Of a stretch of 64,000 bases of DNA, positions 9,031 through 18,002 are shown one piece after another (within the stretch, counting starts at the first letter, position 1; every line of letters starts with the position of its first letter). The stretch is from assembly GCA_947495975.1 (NCBI GenBank), contig CANMBE010000008.1:1-64000 (forward strand), read 5' to 3'. This DNA comes from Ignavibacteria bacterium (GTDB taxonomy: Bacteria; Bacteroidota; Ignavibacteria; Kapaibacteriales; Kapaibacteriaceae). The notes under the pieces were generated by a model that was not told the DNA's origin, did not search any database, and saw nothing but the letters and a program-made list of their open reading frames with translations. A program made the position numbers and the translations under genes.

Positions 9031-11298
9031 ATGAAAATACTCGCCCTTTGTATCCTCGCTTTATCCTGTGCCGCATTGCAAGCCCAGGTTCCACAATCAG
9101 GGCTAAAGCTTTGGCTACGTGCAGATTCTCTGGTGCAGAAGAATGCGCAGAGTGAGCTTGTGACGTGGAAGAACATTGTTGATTTGCGCAGCGCAATTGT
9201 GCCTGTGCCATCAACGCCGGTCTTAACGTCAACCATAAACGGACGAAGCGCATTTGTGCTCGATGGCGCAGGGTACATTGAAGCCCCCTCCATGATGCCT
9301 GTTGGAGCCGACTATACACTTGTTGTTGTAGCGAAAGTGAACAACACTGTAGGTGCAAATAATATTGTCTCGGGAAACAACAGAGCGTTTTGGTTGAACA
9401 ATTCGCTAAACCCGCGGATGCTGCACAACGGAAACTTTGGACAACAAGCCGTAAGCACGGTTGCAATGAACGAGCTTTCAATCCTGCGTGTGCGCTACAA
9501 CAATGCAACGGGGATTGCGCGTCTTGCCGTCAACAATCTCCAGGGTGCTGCAGATCCAATACCTGCGAACACAGACAGTGTTGTGTTTATTGGCTCCTAT
9601 GCGCGCGGCAACTTTTTTACGGGTGCGATTTCGGAAGTGCTTATTTATGAAAGAGAATTGGAAGGGGCTGACCTTATAGCACTCGATATGTATCTGCATG
9701 CACGATATGCTGTGCCGCGAGTACCCGATCCGCTTCCACCACTCGTTGTGTTTGATGTATTGCCGCAGAGTCTGCTTGTTGCAAAATGTAATGACTCCCT
9801 TTTTATCAAGGGCAGAGTGAATTCGACACGAGTGAGAAGTGTTAACATCATTGTTGATTCGAATGGTGTTGTGGTTTCGTCAAAAAATATTACTGGTGTT
9901 ATTGTTGGCTCTTCTTTTAACGCAGGCTTTTTTGTTCAACAAGGTCAGCATCTCTATAATGTTGTTGTGACGCTCGACACCGGCGGAGTAGTTCGCGATA
10001 CAGCCTTGAATAGCCGCAACATTACCTGTGGAGAGGTGATTGCAATCACTGGACAATCCAATTCAATTTGGGGCGCGCCGGGCACTGTTGCCTCGCCGTG
10101 GGCGCGTACCTATGGAAGCAACTCTTCGGCGCAGCGCGCTGATACTGCTTACAAGCCAAGCTCTGCAGACGGCTTCGGTGGTGGACCAGATGTAGGTGCG
10201 TTTGGATTGTATCTGCAAAACCGTATCGCTGAGACGATGAAGGTTCCCACTCTTGTCATTAACGGTGGAGTAGGGGGCACTCGTATCGAGCAGCATTTGC
10301 CTGATCCAGATAACCGCCTCAACCTTAGCACCATCTATGGCAGTTGGCTCTACCGCGTTATCACCAGCGGAAGCAGCGAACGCATCCGATGGCTGTTTTG
10401 GTATCAAGGGGAATCCAACGGCGACAACGATGACTACCTCGCATTGTTCGATCAACTCTATTCAGCTTGGAAGATTGATCTGCCAAACTTGCAATACGTA
10501 GTAGTGATTCAGATCCGTCCGGGGTGTGGTCCAAATGGGCACGAAAAAATTCGCGATGCACAGCGCAAGCTAGAATACCGGCATACAGATGTGATTGTCC
10601 ATGCAGCATCCGGCCTGCCCTTTCATGATGGCTGTCACTATGGTAGTGACGGATATTTTGCTCTTGGTGAACAGCTCTTTAACATCTATCGTATTAACGA
10701 ACTGTCATTGCAGCCCGGAAGATTTGTATCTGCCCCAACAATTTCTGCTGCAACGTGCACAAACCAACCATGCAACAACATACGTCTGCAGTTCAGACGT
10801 GCCGATCAACTGCGAATGACTCCTGATGTATCAGTAGGGGGCTCCATGCGCACCGCACGCGATGCCTTTTATGCCAATGGCGACCCAACAATGCTTCCTC
10901 TGTCAGTGAGCGTAACCTCCGATGCGGTTGAGCTTCAGTTCGCCAGCCCCGTAACAAGAGTGTCGTACATTCCTGATAAAAATTACGTCAACACCGCCGT
11001 TGTATATGAAGGCCCTTGGCTTGTAACATCAACGGGTGTTGGAGCAATCACATTCAACAATATTGATGTGCAGCCAACATCAGTTGCAGGTGAGCGATAT
11101 GCAGATGCATCTTCTCAGCAATCCTTTGTTGTTGAGCGTGGACAACCATTGCGCTTGGGCGCTCATAAGCCATGCAGCATCCTTGATCTACGGGGGCGCA
11201 TTGTTGCAACATCGCCCGAGGATGTAGCCGGCTTGCCAGAAGGCATCTATGTTGCACATCTTGGCTATGTGAACGTACGAGTAATCGTGGTGCCGTAA
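9031..11298 (+). CDS. Secreted SGNH (sialate O-acetylesterase-like) esterase with LamG-like domain
   Basis: A 755-residue protein. The ATG at 9031 gives a clean signal peptide (MKILALCILALSCAALQAQ). Residues ~25-230 resemble a LamG/concanavalin-like lectin domain (GLKLWLRADSLV, AISEVLIYERELEGAD). A middle beta-sandwich leads to an SGNH hydrolase of the SASA type at about 340-560: AITGQSNS (nucleophile Ser), FWYQGESN (block III) and FHDGCHYG (Asp-x-x-His). The C-terminus (LDLRGRIVA, GLPEGIYVAHL) looks like a short T9SS type A sorting domain. It probably removes acetyl groups from an external polysaccharide; the substrate is unknown. TACTTTAG at 9019-9026, a near-match to the -7 box, ends only four bases before the ATG. 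Confidence 0.8.
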   Translation: MKILALCILALSCAALQAQVPQSGLKLWLRADSLVQKNAQSELVTWKNIVDLRSAIVPVPSTPVLTSTINGRSAFVLDGAGYIEAPSMMPVGADYTLVVVAKVNNTVGANNIVSGNNRAFWLNNSLNPRMLHNGNFGQQAVSTVAMNELSILRVRYNNATGIARLAVNNLQGAADPIPANTDSVVFIGSYARGNFFTGAISEVLIYERELEGADLIALDMYLHARYAVPRVPDPLPPLVVFDVLPQSLLVAKCNDSLFIKGRVNSTRVRSVNIIVDSNGVVVSSKNITGVIVGSSFNAGFFVQQGQHLYNVVVTLDTGGVVRDTALNSRNITCGEVIAITGQSNSIWGAPGTVASPWARTYGSNSSAQRADTAYKPSSADGFGGGPDVGAFGLYLQNRIAETMKVPTLVINGGVGGTRIEQHLPDPDNRLNLSTIYGSWLYRVITSGSSERIRWLFWYQGESNGDNDDYLALFDQLYSAWKIDLPNLQYVVVIQIRPGCGPNGHEKIRDAQRKLEYRHTDVIVHAASGLPFHDGCHYGSDGYFALGEQLFNIYRINELSLQPGRFVSAPTISAATCTNQPCNNIRLQFRRADQLRMTPDVSVGGSMRTARDAFYANGDPTMLPLSVSVTSDAVELQFASPVTRVSYIPDKNYVNTAVVYEGPWLVTSTGVGAITFNNIDVQPTSVAGERYADASSQQSFVVERGQPLRLGAHKPCSILDLRGRIVATSPEDVAGLPEGIYVAHLGYVNVRVIVVP

Positions 11299-11410
11299 GC
11301 AATAGTTGTCGTGTAGTGCCGAATGCCCAGGCAACCTTGTTAATCCTCCTGGTTAAGAAGTTTCCCGACACGATCAAGCGCCTAAAGATGCTCTAGGCCT
11401 CGCGATTCGT

Positions 11411-11418
11411 TACTTTTG
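11411..11418 (+). promoter_or_regulatory. Putative -7 promoter box (TACTTTTG) for accD
   Basis: An exact TAnnTTTG match that ends three bases before the accD ATG. With the usual start point, transcription would begin at or beside the A of the ATG, giving a leaderless mRNA. No -33 TTG is evident at 17-23 bases upstream. The 123-base spacer before accD shows no clear terminator. Confidence 0.45.
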
Positions 11419-11421
11419 TAC

Positions 11422-12273
11422 ATGGCATGGTTCCTTAGAAAAAACAGAAACATCACCACGGAGCAACAGCTTCGGGAGATGCCGGACGGACTGTGGACGA
11501 AGTGTCCAGAGTGCGCAACAATTATCTACCGCAAAGAGCTCGAAGAAAACGCGTATACGTGTCCAAAATGCGACAGTCACTTTCGCATTGGCAGCAGTAA
11601 GTATGTAGACGTGCTCATCGATCATGGAACGTGGGTAGAGACAGACCGACAGGTCCGCTCAGCAGATCCATTGGAGTTCATAGATACACGTCCATACAAA
11701 GCGCGACTCAAAGAAGCATACTCGCGGACTGATTTGCCCGACGCAGTAACAACCGGCACTGGTGCCGTTCATGGAGTGCCAATTGCATTCGGCTGCATGA
11801 ACTTCGGCTTCATCGGTGGTTCTATGGGCTCCGTTGTAGGCGAGAAATTCGTTAGAGCGGGTCGCCGAGCACTCGATCAAAAGATGCCCTTTGTTTTCAT
11901 TTCCGCATCTGGCGGTGCGCGTATGCAAGAGGCGGCACTGTCGCTCATGCAAATGGCAAAAACCAGCGCCTTTCTCTCTGAACTCGGAGAGGCCGGTCTA
12001 CCGTATATCTCAATTCTCACCGACCCTACTACAGGTGGCGTATCAGCTTCCTATGCAATGTTGGGCGATGTTATCATCGCAGAACCAAAAGCCCTCATCG
12101 GCTTTGCAGGCCCGCGCGTTATTGAACAAACCATTCGCCGCAAACTGCCCGAAGGTTTTCAACGATCAGAGTTCTTACTCGAACACGGCTTCGTTGATCT
12201 TGTAACACATAGAAAAGAACTCAAGAAACAGATTGCTACCCTGCTTACGCATTTGATGAGCGGGAAGAGCTAG
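11422..12273 (+). CDS. accD: Acetyl-CoA carboxylase carboxyltransferase subunit beta
   Basis: A 283-residue subunit that, with AccA, transfers CO2 from biotin to acetyl-CoA, the first committed step of fatty acid synthesis. The N-terminal zinc ribbon is complete (TKCPECATIIY ... YTCPKCDSHF). The crotonase-fold core has FISASGGARMQEA, DPTTGGVSASYAMLGD and IGFAGPRVIEQT. The ATG at 11422 is preferred to a TTG two codons earlier. accA is not in the window. The downstream spacer (12274-12407) leads to arginase. Confidence 0.96.
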   Translation: MAWFLRKNRNITTEQQLREMPDGLWTKCPECATIIYRKELEENAYTCPKCDSHFRIGSSKYVDVLIDHGTWVETDRQVRSADPLEFIDTRPYKARLKEAYSRTDLPDAVTTGTGAVHGVPIAFGCMNFGFIGGSMGSVVGEKFVRAGRRALDQKMPFVFISASGGARMQEAALSLMQMAKTSAFLSELGEAGLPYISILTDPTTGGVSASYAMLGDVIIAEPKALIGFAGPRVIEQTIRRKLPEGFQRSEFLLEHGFVDLVTHRKELKKQIATLLTHLMSGKS

Positions 12274-12360
12274 ATACGCAGATGTGTGCTTTAGCCCGGG
12301 GATTAATGGAGCAATTCTCATGAGATAAAAGGATAATTGGCCAATGAGGTAATTTGCTGT

Positions 12361-12400
12361 CTCGGTATCTCAATATCTCCGTATCTCCGTATCTCTCCTC
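12361..12400. repeat. Octamer tandem repeat upstream of arginase
   Basis: Four units with a period of eight bases: GGTATCTC, AATATCTC, CGTATCTC, CGTATCTC, then a degenerate CT-rich tail up to the ATG at 12408. It belongs to the same family as the repeats before hprK, patatin, gltD-like and hpnD (core TAWCTC). The 134-base accD-arginase spacer also holds two 10-base palindromes (TCTCATGAGA and ATTGGCCAAT). Confidence 0.75.
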
Positions 12401-12407
12401 TCCCCTT

Positions 12408-13325
12408 ATGCGTAAATCAACTACCATCCGTGTTCTTGGATTTCCCATCGATCTTGGCGCCGATAGGCGAGGAGTAGATATGGGTCCGTCGGCTCTTCGA
12501 ATTGCCGACGTTGATCTAAAACTGGAAGCGCTTGGCTATACGGTGATTGATGAGGGCGATATTCCAATCCTCAACATCGAGGTGCAAGAACTGCACGATG
12601 CAAAACTCAAATACCTGCCAGAAGTAGCAGCTATGAGTGAGGTTCTGGCTGGGCGTGTAAAGGGAATCCTTGATGAAGGACATTTCCCACTCCTGCTCGG
12701 TGGCGATCACTCGATGTCCGTTGGTTCTGTAGCAGGCATCGGAGCACACTGCAAGGAAAAAGGGAAGACGCTTGGTGTTATCTGGATTGACGCTCATGCA
12801 GATATGAACACGGCGGAAACAACTCCAAGCGGAAACATCCATGGAATGCCCCTTGCCGTTGCCTTAGGATATGGACATCCTTCACTCGTCAATATCGGCG
12901 GCGCCTTCCCCAAGCTCGACCCGCGGAATTTGGCCATCATTGGCTTGCGTAGCATCGACGAAGGTGAGCGCGCTCTCATCAAGGATCTTGGCGTGGCTGC
13001 GTTTACCATGTTTGATGTTGACCGCCTGGGCATGTATGAGATTGCCTCGCGCGTGTTGGAAAACATGGGTCGCAGTGTTGATCACCTGCACATTTCATTT
13101 GACGTGGATGGCGTAGATCCCTCTGTTGCACCCGGCGTAGGTACTCCTGTGGTAGGGGGCTTAACCATGCGTGAATCTCATGTGTTTATGGAAATGATCT
13201 CTCAGATTGATGCATACGCCTCGCTAGAAGTAGCAGAAGTAAATCCAATCCTCGATGACCGCAATAAAACTGCAGAGTTTGCTGCAGAAATCATTGCCTC
13301 GTCACTGGGTAAACGCATATTGTGA
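12408..13325 (+). CDS. rocF: Arginase
   Basis: A 305-residue ureohydrolase that splits arginine into ornithine and urea. The three manganese motifs are present: GGDHSMS, DAHADMNTAETTPSGNIHG (with the arginase-type substrate residues) and SFDVDGVDPSVAPGVGTP. The start at 12408 (MRKSTTIRVLGFPIDLG) begins directly at the conserved first strand; a longer in-frame leader from 12354 would be translated from the octamer repeat and is rejected. Agmatinase is a relative, but the HADMNT and GNIHGMPL context fits arginase. It is followed five bases later by the outer-membrane barrel gene, with no other arginine gene nearby. Confidence 0.93.
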   Translation: MRKSTTIRVLGFPIDLGADRRGVDMGPSALRIADVDLKLEALGYTVIDEGDIPILNIEVQELHDAKLKYLPEVAAMSEVLAGRVKGILDEGHFPLLLGGDHSMSVGSVAGIGAHCKEKGKTLGVIWIDAHADMNTAETTPSGNIHGMPLAVALGYGHPSLVNIGGAFPKLDPRNLAIIGLRSIDEGERALIKDLGVAAFTMFDVDRLGMYEIASRVLENMGRSVDHLHISFDVDGVDPSVAPGVGTPVVGGLTMRESHVFMEMISQIDAYASLEVAEVNPILDDRNKTAEFAAEIIASSLGKRIL

Positions 13326-13329
13326 CCTT

Positions 13330-14136
13330 GTGAAACTCTCGTCCGCCATTTTCGTGTGCGCAGTCCTCTGCGTTGATCATTTCAGCTCTCATGCGCAAAC
13401 AAAAGTGCAAGGTGTTAAGCCCGTTCGTACAGAGTTTTCTGCGAGCTGGACGTTAGGTATTGACGCCGATGCATTCTTCAAAGACTATCAAGTAGTTCTC
13501 GGCGGCAAAGCCAGTGGCTTTGATGCTCCAACTGGCTTTGGAATTTCACTCTCATCATACCAACTCGGTAAGGCAAGCATCGGTGTGTCGGCCGGCTATT
13601 ACCGCGCCATCGTACGTGAGAATTATGACTACAAACCACTCTTGGCCGATACGTCGTTTGGTCCGCCACAAAACATCACACAGAACATTGCCCTCACATG
13701 TATTCCGGCACTGCTGACCATTGACTATTATCCATTTGACCGACAATTCACGGGCTATGTTGGAGCGGGTATAGGCCTGGGCGCAGCAACGATTGAGTGG
13801 ACAGAACAAATTGCTACGTCTCAAATCATCGGCGCACGCACCGGCGGCGAACGCTACAATGACACACACCTTGCGCCTGCATGTATGGTGCGCAGCGGAA
13901 TCTCGCTTGGCCTAGACAATGAAGTATTGAGCAACGTCCGTGCAGCCATAATTTTGGAAGGGTCGTATCTCTATATGCCCCTTTCCGCACCGCTTTTTGC
14001 AAAAACTGCCGATTCATTCGTGGCATCAACACCATCGCGTCTTCAACAGGACTACAAAATTCAGGCCGGGGGGTGGCAACTTCGTATAGGATTTGTGATC
14101 TTCATACGTCCACCGTCAAAGACCCAAGGAAAATGA
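13330..14136 (+). CDS. Predicted outer-membrane beta-barrel protein
   Basis: About 268 residues. I place the start at GTG 13330, because it gives a signal peptide (VKLSSAIFVCAVLCVDHFS, cut near SHA-Q). The mature part is rich in alternating aromatic and small residues typical of barrel strands (FSASWTLGIDADAFF, ISLSSYQLGKASIGVSAGYY, GYVGAGIGLGAATIEW) and ends WQLRIGFVIFIRP, close to the terminal aromatic pattern used by BAM. It resembles the PorT/OmpA-barrel class of Bacteroidota outer-membrane proteins. No specific function can be given. The gene begins four bases after the arginase stop, so it is probably cotranscribed with it. Confidence 0.7.
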   Translation: MKLSSAIFVCAVLCVDHFSSHAQTKVQGVKPVRTEFSASWTLGIDADAFFKDYQVVLGGKASGFDAPTGFGISLSSYQLGKASIGVSAGYYRAIVRENYDYKPLLADTSFGPPQNITQNIALTCIPALLTIDYYPFDRQFTGYVGAGIGLGAATIEWTEQIATSQIIGARTGGERYNDTHLAPACMVRSGISLGLDNEVLSNVRAAIILEGSYLYMPLSAPLFAKTADSFVASTPSRLQQDYKIQAGGWQLRIGFVIFIRPPSKTQGK

Positions 14137-14193
14137 CTACTTTTCCGTGTGTTCTGTAAACACGTTCAGCTCATTGCCATGAAGGAGACCTCT

Positions 14194-14481
14194 GTGGATA
14201 TCCATATCACCACTCGCCATTGCACCCTTTCTGACATCGAACACCAAGCTGCAATTGGTGCAGCAATGCATTTTGAAAAATATAATTCTAGCATCATCCG
14301 CGTCGATGCAATTGTAGAGGAAGGCCCCCTCACAAAAAGCTGTGAGTACACTGTTAAAATTCAAGGTCATCTCATCGTGGCAAAAGAATCTGCACCTGAC
14401 TTCGCAAAAGCAATTCATGATGCATCACATAAAATTCAACGTCAGCTAACAAAAATTCACGATAAGCAGACGAGTCATTGA
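14194..14481 (+). CDS. hpf: Ribosome hibernation promoting factor (short HPF/YfiA family)
   Basis: About 95 residues of the S30AE fold: VDIHITTRHCTLSD at the N-terminus, then AAMHFEKY and CEYTVKIQGHLIVAKE, and an amphipathic C-terminal helix (DFAKAIHDASHKIQRQLTKI). Such proteins sit in the 30S decoding centre and hold ribosomes inactive in stationary phase. AAGGAG at 14182-14187 lies exactly six bases before the GTG at 14194, which therefore beats an in-frame ATG at 14179. There is no C-terminal extension, so this is the short type. It precedes hprK; hpf near hprK or ptsN is a known arrangement. Confidence 0.85.
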   Translation: MDIHITTRHCTLSDIEHQAAIGAAMHFEKYNSSIIRVDAIVEEGPLTKSCEYTVKIQGHLIVAKESAPDFAKAIHDASHKIQRQLTKIHDKQTSH

Positions 14482-14496
14482 GCTCTTTGAGCGACT
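14473..14496 (+). other. Hairpin spanning the hpf stop codon
   Basis: GCTC (14482-14485) pairs with GAGC (14489-14492) over TTT; AGTC (14473-14476) pairs with GACT (14493-14496) outside a five-base bulge holding the TGA stop. It is imperfect and has no T-tract. It matters because octamer repeats follow it, as at other spacers in this window. Confidence 0.4.
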
Positions 14497-14524
14497 TTGC
14501 AAGCGCCTTTTTAGGTGACTATAA

Positions 14525-14556
14525 TTAACTCATTACCTCAGTAACTCATTACCTCA
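14525..14556. repeat. Four octamer repeats abutting the hprK start
   Basis: TTAACTCA, TTACCTCA, GTAACTCA, TTACCTCA in perfect eight-base register, the last unit ending at the base before the GTG start of hprK. Same repeat family as at 12361, 20825, 25597 and 27052. There is no Shine-Dalgarno sequence between the repeats and the start codon. Confidence 0.85.
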
Positions 14557-15573
14557 GTGCCTTCCCTCCGCGCTTCCCCTCCCGTCTTCAAAGAATCCAT
14601 CACGGTTCGTGAGTTACTCACGGGCCCTGTGCATGTGCGCGCACTGACAGGGGAGGTGGGTCTCGATAATTCAATTACAGACAAGAGTCTGCACCGTCCT
14701 CAGTTGGCGTTGGCGGGGTACACGGAGTTCTTTACGTATTACCGAGTGCAGCTCTTTGGTAACACGGAGTTCTTTTATTTAAAGTCGCTCTCGCCGGAGC
14801 GTAGGGCCGAAGCATTTGCTCGGATATGCTCTTTCAATGTGCCGGTGATTGTGTGTGCCAATGATCATGTGTTGGAGCCGGACCTTCTGCAGCTCGCTGA
14901 AGAAAAAGGAATTGCTGTTCTTGCAACCCCGTTCGACACTACAAAGACGATCTATCTACTCAGTGAATATCTCGACGATCAGTTTACCGCGCAAATATCA
15001 GTGCACGGTTCGTTTGTAGACGTCTATGGCGTAGGCATGCTCTTTACAGGAAGTAGTGGTATTGGCAAGAGTGAGATTGCACTGGATCTTGTGGAGCGCG
15101 GACATCGCCTTGTTGCAGATGACATTGTGGTGCTCACAAAAAAGCGCGAGAGTATTCTCATGGGCACTGGCACGTCGCTCGTAAAACACTTTATGGAAAT
15201 CCGTGGCCTCGGCGTTATTGATGTGCGAGAAATGTTCGGCATCCGCTCCATACGTTTTCAGAAACGCTGCGAACTGATTGTTGAACTCGAAGTGTATGAT
15301 GAAAAGCGCGAGTATAATCGCACCGGCCTCGATGAGTCAACGATGGACCTTATGGGCGTGGAAATTCCTTCCGTAAAACTCCCAATCTTTCCCGGTAAAA
15401 ACGTTACCGTTATCTCAGAAACAATTGCTCTCAACTATCTGCTGCGCACCTATGGCTACAACGCCTCCAAGGTCTTCTCGGACCGACTTCAAGAAGAAAT
15501 CCAACGCCGACGAAACACCAAGGGCAGCGTTGATCAACGAACGGTTACGTATTTCCAATCGGATGATGAATAG
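14557..15573 (+). CDS. hprK: HPr kinase/phosphorylase
   Basis: A 338-residue protein. The N-terminal domain starts ITVRELL; the catalytic domain has HGSFVDVYGVG (His near 150), the Walker A loop GSSGIGKSE at 165-173, ERGHRLVADDIV and the C-terminal signature MEIRGLGVIDV. In Firmicutes it phosphorylates Ser46 of HPr for carbon control; in many Gram-negatives without a sugar PTS its role is unsettled. No ptsH, ptsI or ptsN is in this window. The start GTG at 14557 follows the octamer repeats directly. The stop (15571-15573) lies inside a TAGGGGGCT motif and overlaps the start of the next gene. Confidence 0.94.
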   Translation: MPSLRASPPVFKESITVRELLTGPVHVRALTGEVGLDNSITDKSLHRPQLALAGYTEFFTYYRVQLFGNTEFFYLKSLSPERRAEAFARICSFNVPVIVCANDHVLEPDLLQLAEEKGIAVLATPFDTTKTIYLLSEYLDDQFTAQISVHGSFVDVYGVGMLFTGSSGIGKSEIALDLVERGHRLVADDIVVLTKKRESILMGTGTSLVKHFMEIRGLGVIDVREMFGIRSIRFQKRCELIVELEVYDEKREYNRTGLDESTMDLMGVEIPSVKLPIFPGKNVTVISETIALNYLLRTYGYNASKVFSDRLQEEIQRRRNTKGSVDQRTVTYFQSDDE

Positions 15574-17335
15574 GGGGCTCCTCGGAACCATTGTTGGTTT
15601 TGTAGCAGTGCTTGTTCTTGTGGTTGGGTGTGGTGACACTGATGGCGCCGCTGCTGGTGCTGCCGGTGAAGCCGTAAAAGGTGAGTGGATGATTGTCCAC
15701 GAACTCTCTGACCCCGAGGGCCTCAACCCTCTCATCACAAATGATGCATCGGCAAGCGCAATCTTTAACCGAGTGTTTGACCGACTCTTAGAACAAGACT
15801 TTGAGACAACAGAGTTGTTTCCTGTGCTGGCCGAAGCACGCCCAACGATTAGCGATGATCACCTGACATACACTTTTAAACTGCGCGATGGCGTGCGCTT
15901 TAGCGATGGTAAGCCCCTCAGCGCTAAAGATGTGATCTTCAGTTATAAGGTGGTAAAAAATCCGCTCATCACGGATGCAGCTGCGCTCAGAAATTATTAT
16001 GAGTCGGTGAAGGACGTTACGTCTCCTGATGACAAGACTGTGATCATCACCATGTCTCAGCCATATTTCCTTGCAGAGTATTTCCTTGGTGGACTGTGGA
16101 TTGTGCCCAAGCACATTTTTGATCCTAAGGGGCTCACCGATAAATACACGTTTGACGATGCCAACAGCATTGCAAAGGCACAGACCAATGCAGCACTCAA
16201 AGAGTTTGCTACGTGGTATAACACTGCCGATGTAAAGCGCGATACAAGGCTTAATGTTGGGTCGGGCCCATACATGTTTGACGAATGGAAAACAGGGGAG
16301 TCCGTTTCCCTGCGCCGCAACCCATCCTATTGGAACGCCGCAAACGATAAGTGGAACCCATCCTACGCCGATAAGCTCATCTTTAAGGTTGTGAATGACC
16401 GTAGCGCTGCTGTGGTGTCCCTCAAGAATGGCGAGATGGACTTCATGGAATACGTGCCGGCGGCCAAATACACAGAGGAAGTGGACACCGTAGCCATGCC
16501 GTTTTTGCGCAAGCATGCATTTCCTACCCAGTCGTATCTCTACCTCGGTTTTAACATGGACCGCACCGTGTTGGCAGACGCCAAGGTGCGCAAGGCCGTT
16601 GCGTATTGTCTCGACCGCGATGCCCTCATCAAGCAAATCCTCAGGGGGCTTGCCCAAACCGTCAACTCTCCCATCTATCAGCAGCGTCCGGAATACGACA
16701 AGAGCATCCCCAACATTCCTTTCAATCCAGCCAAAGCAAAACAACTCCTAGCCGAAGCAGGTTGGGCTGATACCGACGGCGATGGCGTGTTAGACAAAGT
16801 CCTTGGTGGACGTCGCAGGCCGCTCCAGTTTGGATTGTTGATCAACGCCGGTAACGAGGCCCGAGAGGCAGTAGCCATCACCCTAGCCGATGACCTGCGC
16901 AAGATCGGTGTCAAGATGGACATCCGTAAGCTAGAGTGGAGCGTATTTCTAGAGAACCTGCGCTCGCGAGACTTTGATATGTACATCGGCGCGTGGGTAA
17001 ACGATCCCATTCCAAGTGATCCGTACCAGATCTGGCACTCCTCCCAGGTGGGGAACAAGGGCAGCAACTACGTGGGCTTTAAGAACGCCCGCGCCGATGA
17101 GTTGCTCGATCTCAACCGCATTGAGTTTGATGAGCAAAAACGCATTGCCTACATGAAGGAATTCCAGCAAATTGTTGCAAATGAACAACCATACGTGTTC
17201 TTGTGGAGTCCGCTTTACCCAAGTGTCTACAACACCCGCCTCCAGAACGTGAAATATTCAGACGTACGTCCAGGGTATAGTCCAACGCAGTGGTGGGTAC
17301 CAAAGAGCCAATGGAAATACGCACCTGTCCCATAA
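15563..17335 (+). CDS. Peptide/nickel-type ABC substrate-binding lipoprotein
   Basis: About 590 residues, family SBP_bac_5 (DppA/OppA-like). The start overlaps the hprK stop by 11 bases (MMNRGLLG; a second ATG at 15566 is equally possible). It has a lipoprotein signal ending in the lipobox VVGC-G. Typical blocks are GLNPLITNDASASAIFNRVF, LTYTFKLRDGVRFSDGKPLS, GSGPYMFDEW, VRKAVAYCLDRDALI and LAEAGWADTDGDGVLD. It should bind peptides or a small ligand in the periplasm. No permease or ATPase genes follow, so it is an orphan binding protein, which raises the chance of a sensory role with hprK. Its start inside hprK suggests translational coupling. Confidence 0.88.
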   Translation: MMNRGLLGTIVGFVAVLVLVVGCGDTDGAAAGAAGEAVKGEWMIVHELSDPEGLNPLITNDASASAIFNRVFDRLLEQDFETTELFPVLAEARPTISDDHLTYTFKLRDGVRFSDGKPLSAKDVIFSYKVVKNPLITDAAALRNYYESVKDVTSPDDKTVIITMSQPYFLAEYFLGGLWIVPKHIFDPKGLTDKYTFDDANSIAKAQTNAALKEFATWYNTADVKRDTRLNVGSGPYMFDEWKTGESVSLRRNPSYWNAANDKWNPSYADKLIFKVVNDRSAAVVSLKNGEMDFMEYVPAAKYTEEVDTVAMPFLRKHAFPTQSYLYLGFNMDRTVLADAKVRKAVAYCLDRDALIKQILRGLAQTVNSPIYQQRPEYDKSIPNIPFNPAKAKQLLAEAGWADTDGDGVLDKVLGGRRRPLQFGLLINAGNEAREAVAITLADDLRKIGVKMDIRKLEWSVFLENLRSRDFDMYIGAWVNDPIPSDPYQIWHSSQVGNKGSNYVGFKNARADELLDLNRIEFDEQKRIAYMKEFQQIVANEQPYVFLWSPLYPSVYNTRLQNVKYSDVRPGYSPTQWWVPKSQWKYAPVP

Positions 17336-17339
17336 TCCT

Positions 17340-17987
17340 ATGCATCGCAAAGACCTGCGAGACATCATCAATAGCGGTGAGTCATCTACCGTGGAGTTCA
17401 AGCGCAAGTTCACTACCACAGAGAAGATTGCGCGGGAGATCATCGCCTTTGCCAACACGGTAGGGGGCTATCTGCTTATTGGGGTGGACGATGACGGCAG
17501 TATTGTGGGTGTACAGTCGGAGAAAGAGCAGATAGGTCAAGTAGAGGTGGCCACCCACGCCATCATCCCTGCCCTTGTTGTAGAGATAGAGATTGTAGAG
17601 ATAGACTATCGCGACGTAGTTGTTATCCGCGTGCCAAATAGCGAGTACAAGCCACATAGGTTTATCTCCGACGACCCCAACGAGCGTCCACACGAGCGTA
17701 AGGCATATATTCGTCAAGGAGAAAGCTCCGTTGCCGCAAGTAAAGAGATGACTCGCATTTTAGCCGGCCAGAACGCTTCTGCCAAACCAATCACCATAAG
17801 CATAGGCGAAAGAGAACGCAGGCTCTTTACATACCTAGAGAGTCACGGCCGCGCCAGCATTGCCGACTTTGCCCGCCTCACAAACATCTCCAAACGCCGA
17901 GCCAGCCAGATCATGGTCAAACTCGTCCGCGCCGGCGTGGTCCACATAAACACCAACGGCGACAGCGATTATTATACGCTGGTGTAG
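17340..17987 (+). CDS. AlbA_2/Schlafen-like DNA-binding domain protein with C-terminal winged helix
   Basis: A 215-residue protein. Residues 1-140 match the AlbA_2 (divergent AAA_4, Schlafen-related) domain: ESSTVEFKRKFTTTEKIAREI, AFANTVGGYLLIGVDDDG, VVVIRVPNS, KPHRFIS and AYIRQGESSVAAS. Residues ~155-215 look like a winged helix (FARLTNISKRRASQIMVKLVRAGVV). A transcription-factor or nucleic-acid role is likely; the target is unknown. It starts four bases after the lipoprotein stop and should be the last gene of the hprK transcript. The next gene converges 15 bases downstream. A TAGGGGGCT motif encodes part of the GGY turn (17461-17469). Confidence 0.75.
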   Translation: MHRKDLRDIINSGESSTVEFKRKFTTTEKIAREIIAFANTVGGYLLIGVDDDGSIVGVQSEKEQIGQVEVATHAIIPALVVEIEIVEIDYRDVVVIRVPNSEYKPHRFISDDPNERPHERKAYIRQGESSVAASKEMTRILAGQNASAKPITISIGERERRLFTYLESHGRASIADFARLTNISKRRASQIMVKLVRAGVVHINTNGDSDYYTLV

Positions 17988-18002
17988 GGTGTGGGTGGGT
18001 CC

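Noticed and set aside
9023-9508. A 161-codon minus-strand frame rich in Gln, Cys, Leu and Arg
   Set aside because: Antisense to the SGNH esterase; low-complexity translation with no motif.
14525-14556. Octamer arrays considered as CRISPR or as binding arrays of a phage
   Set aside because: Units are 8 bases with no spacers and no cas genes nearby; reported as a repeat family instead.
15788-16744. A 318-codon open frame on the minus strand
   Set aside because: It lies wholly inside the well-supported substrate-binding lipoprotein gene, has no family resemblance and reflects codon bias in the sense frame.
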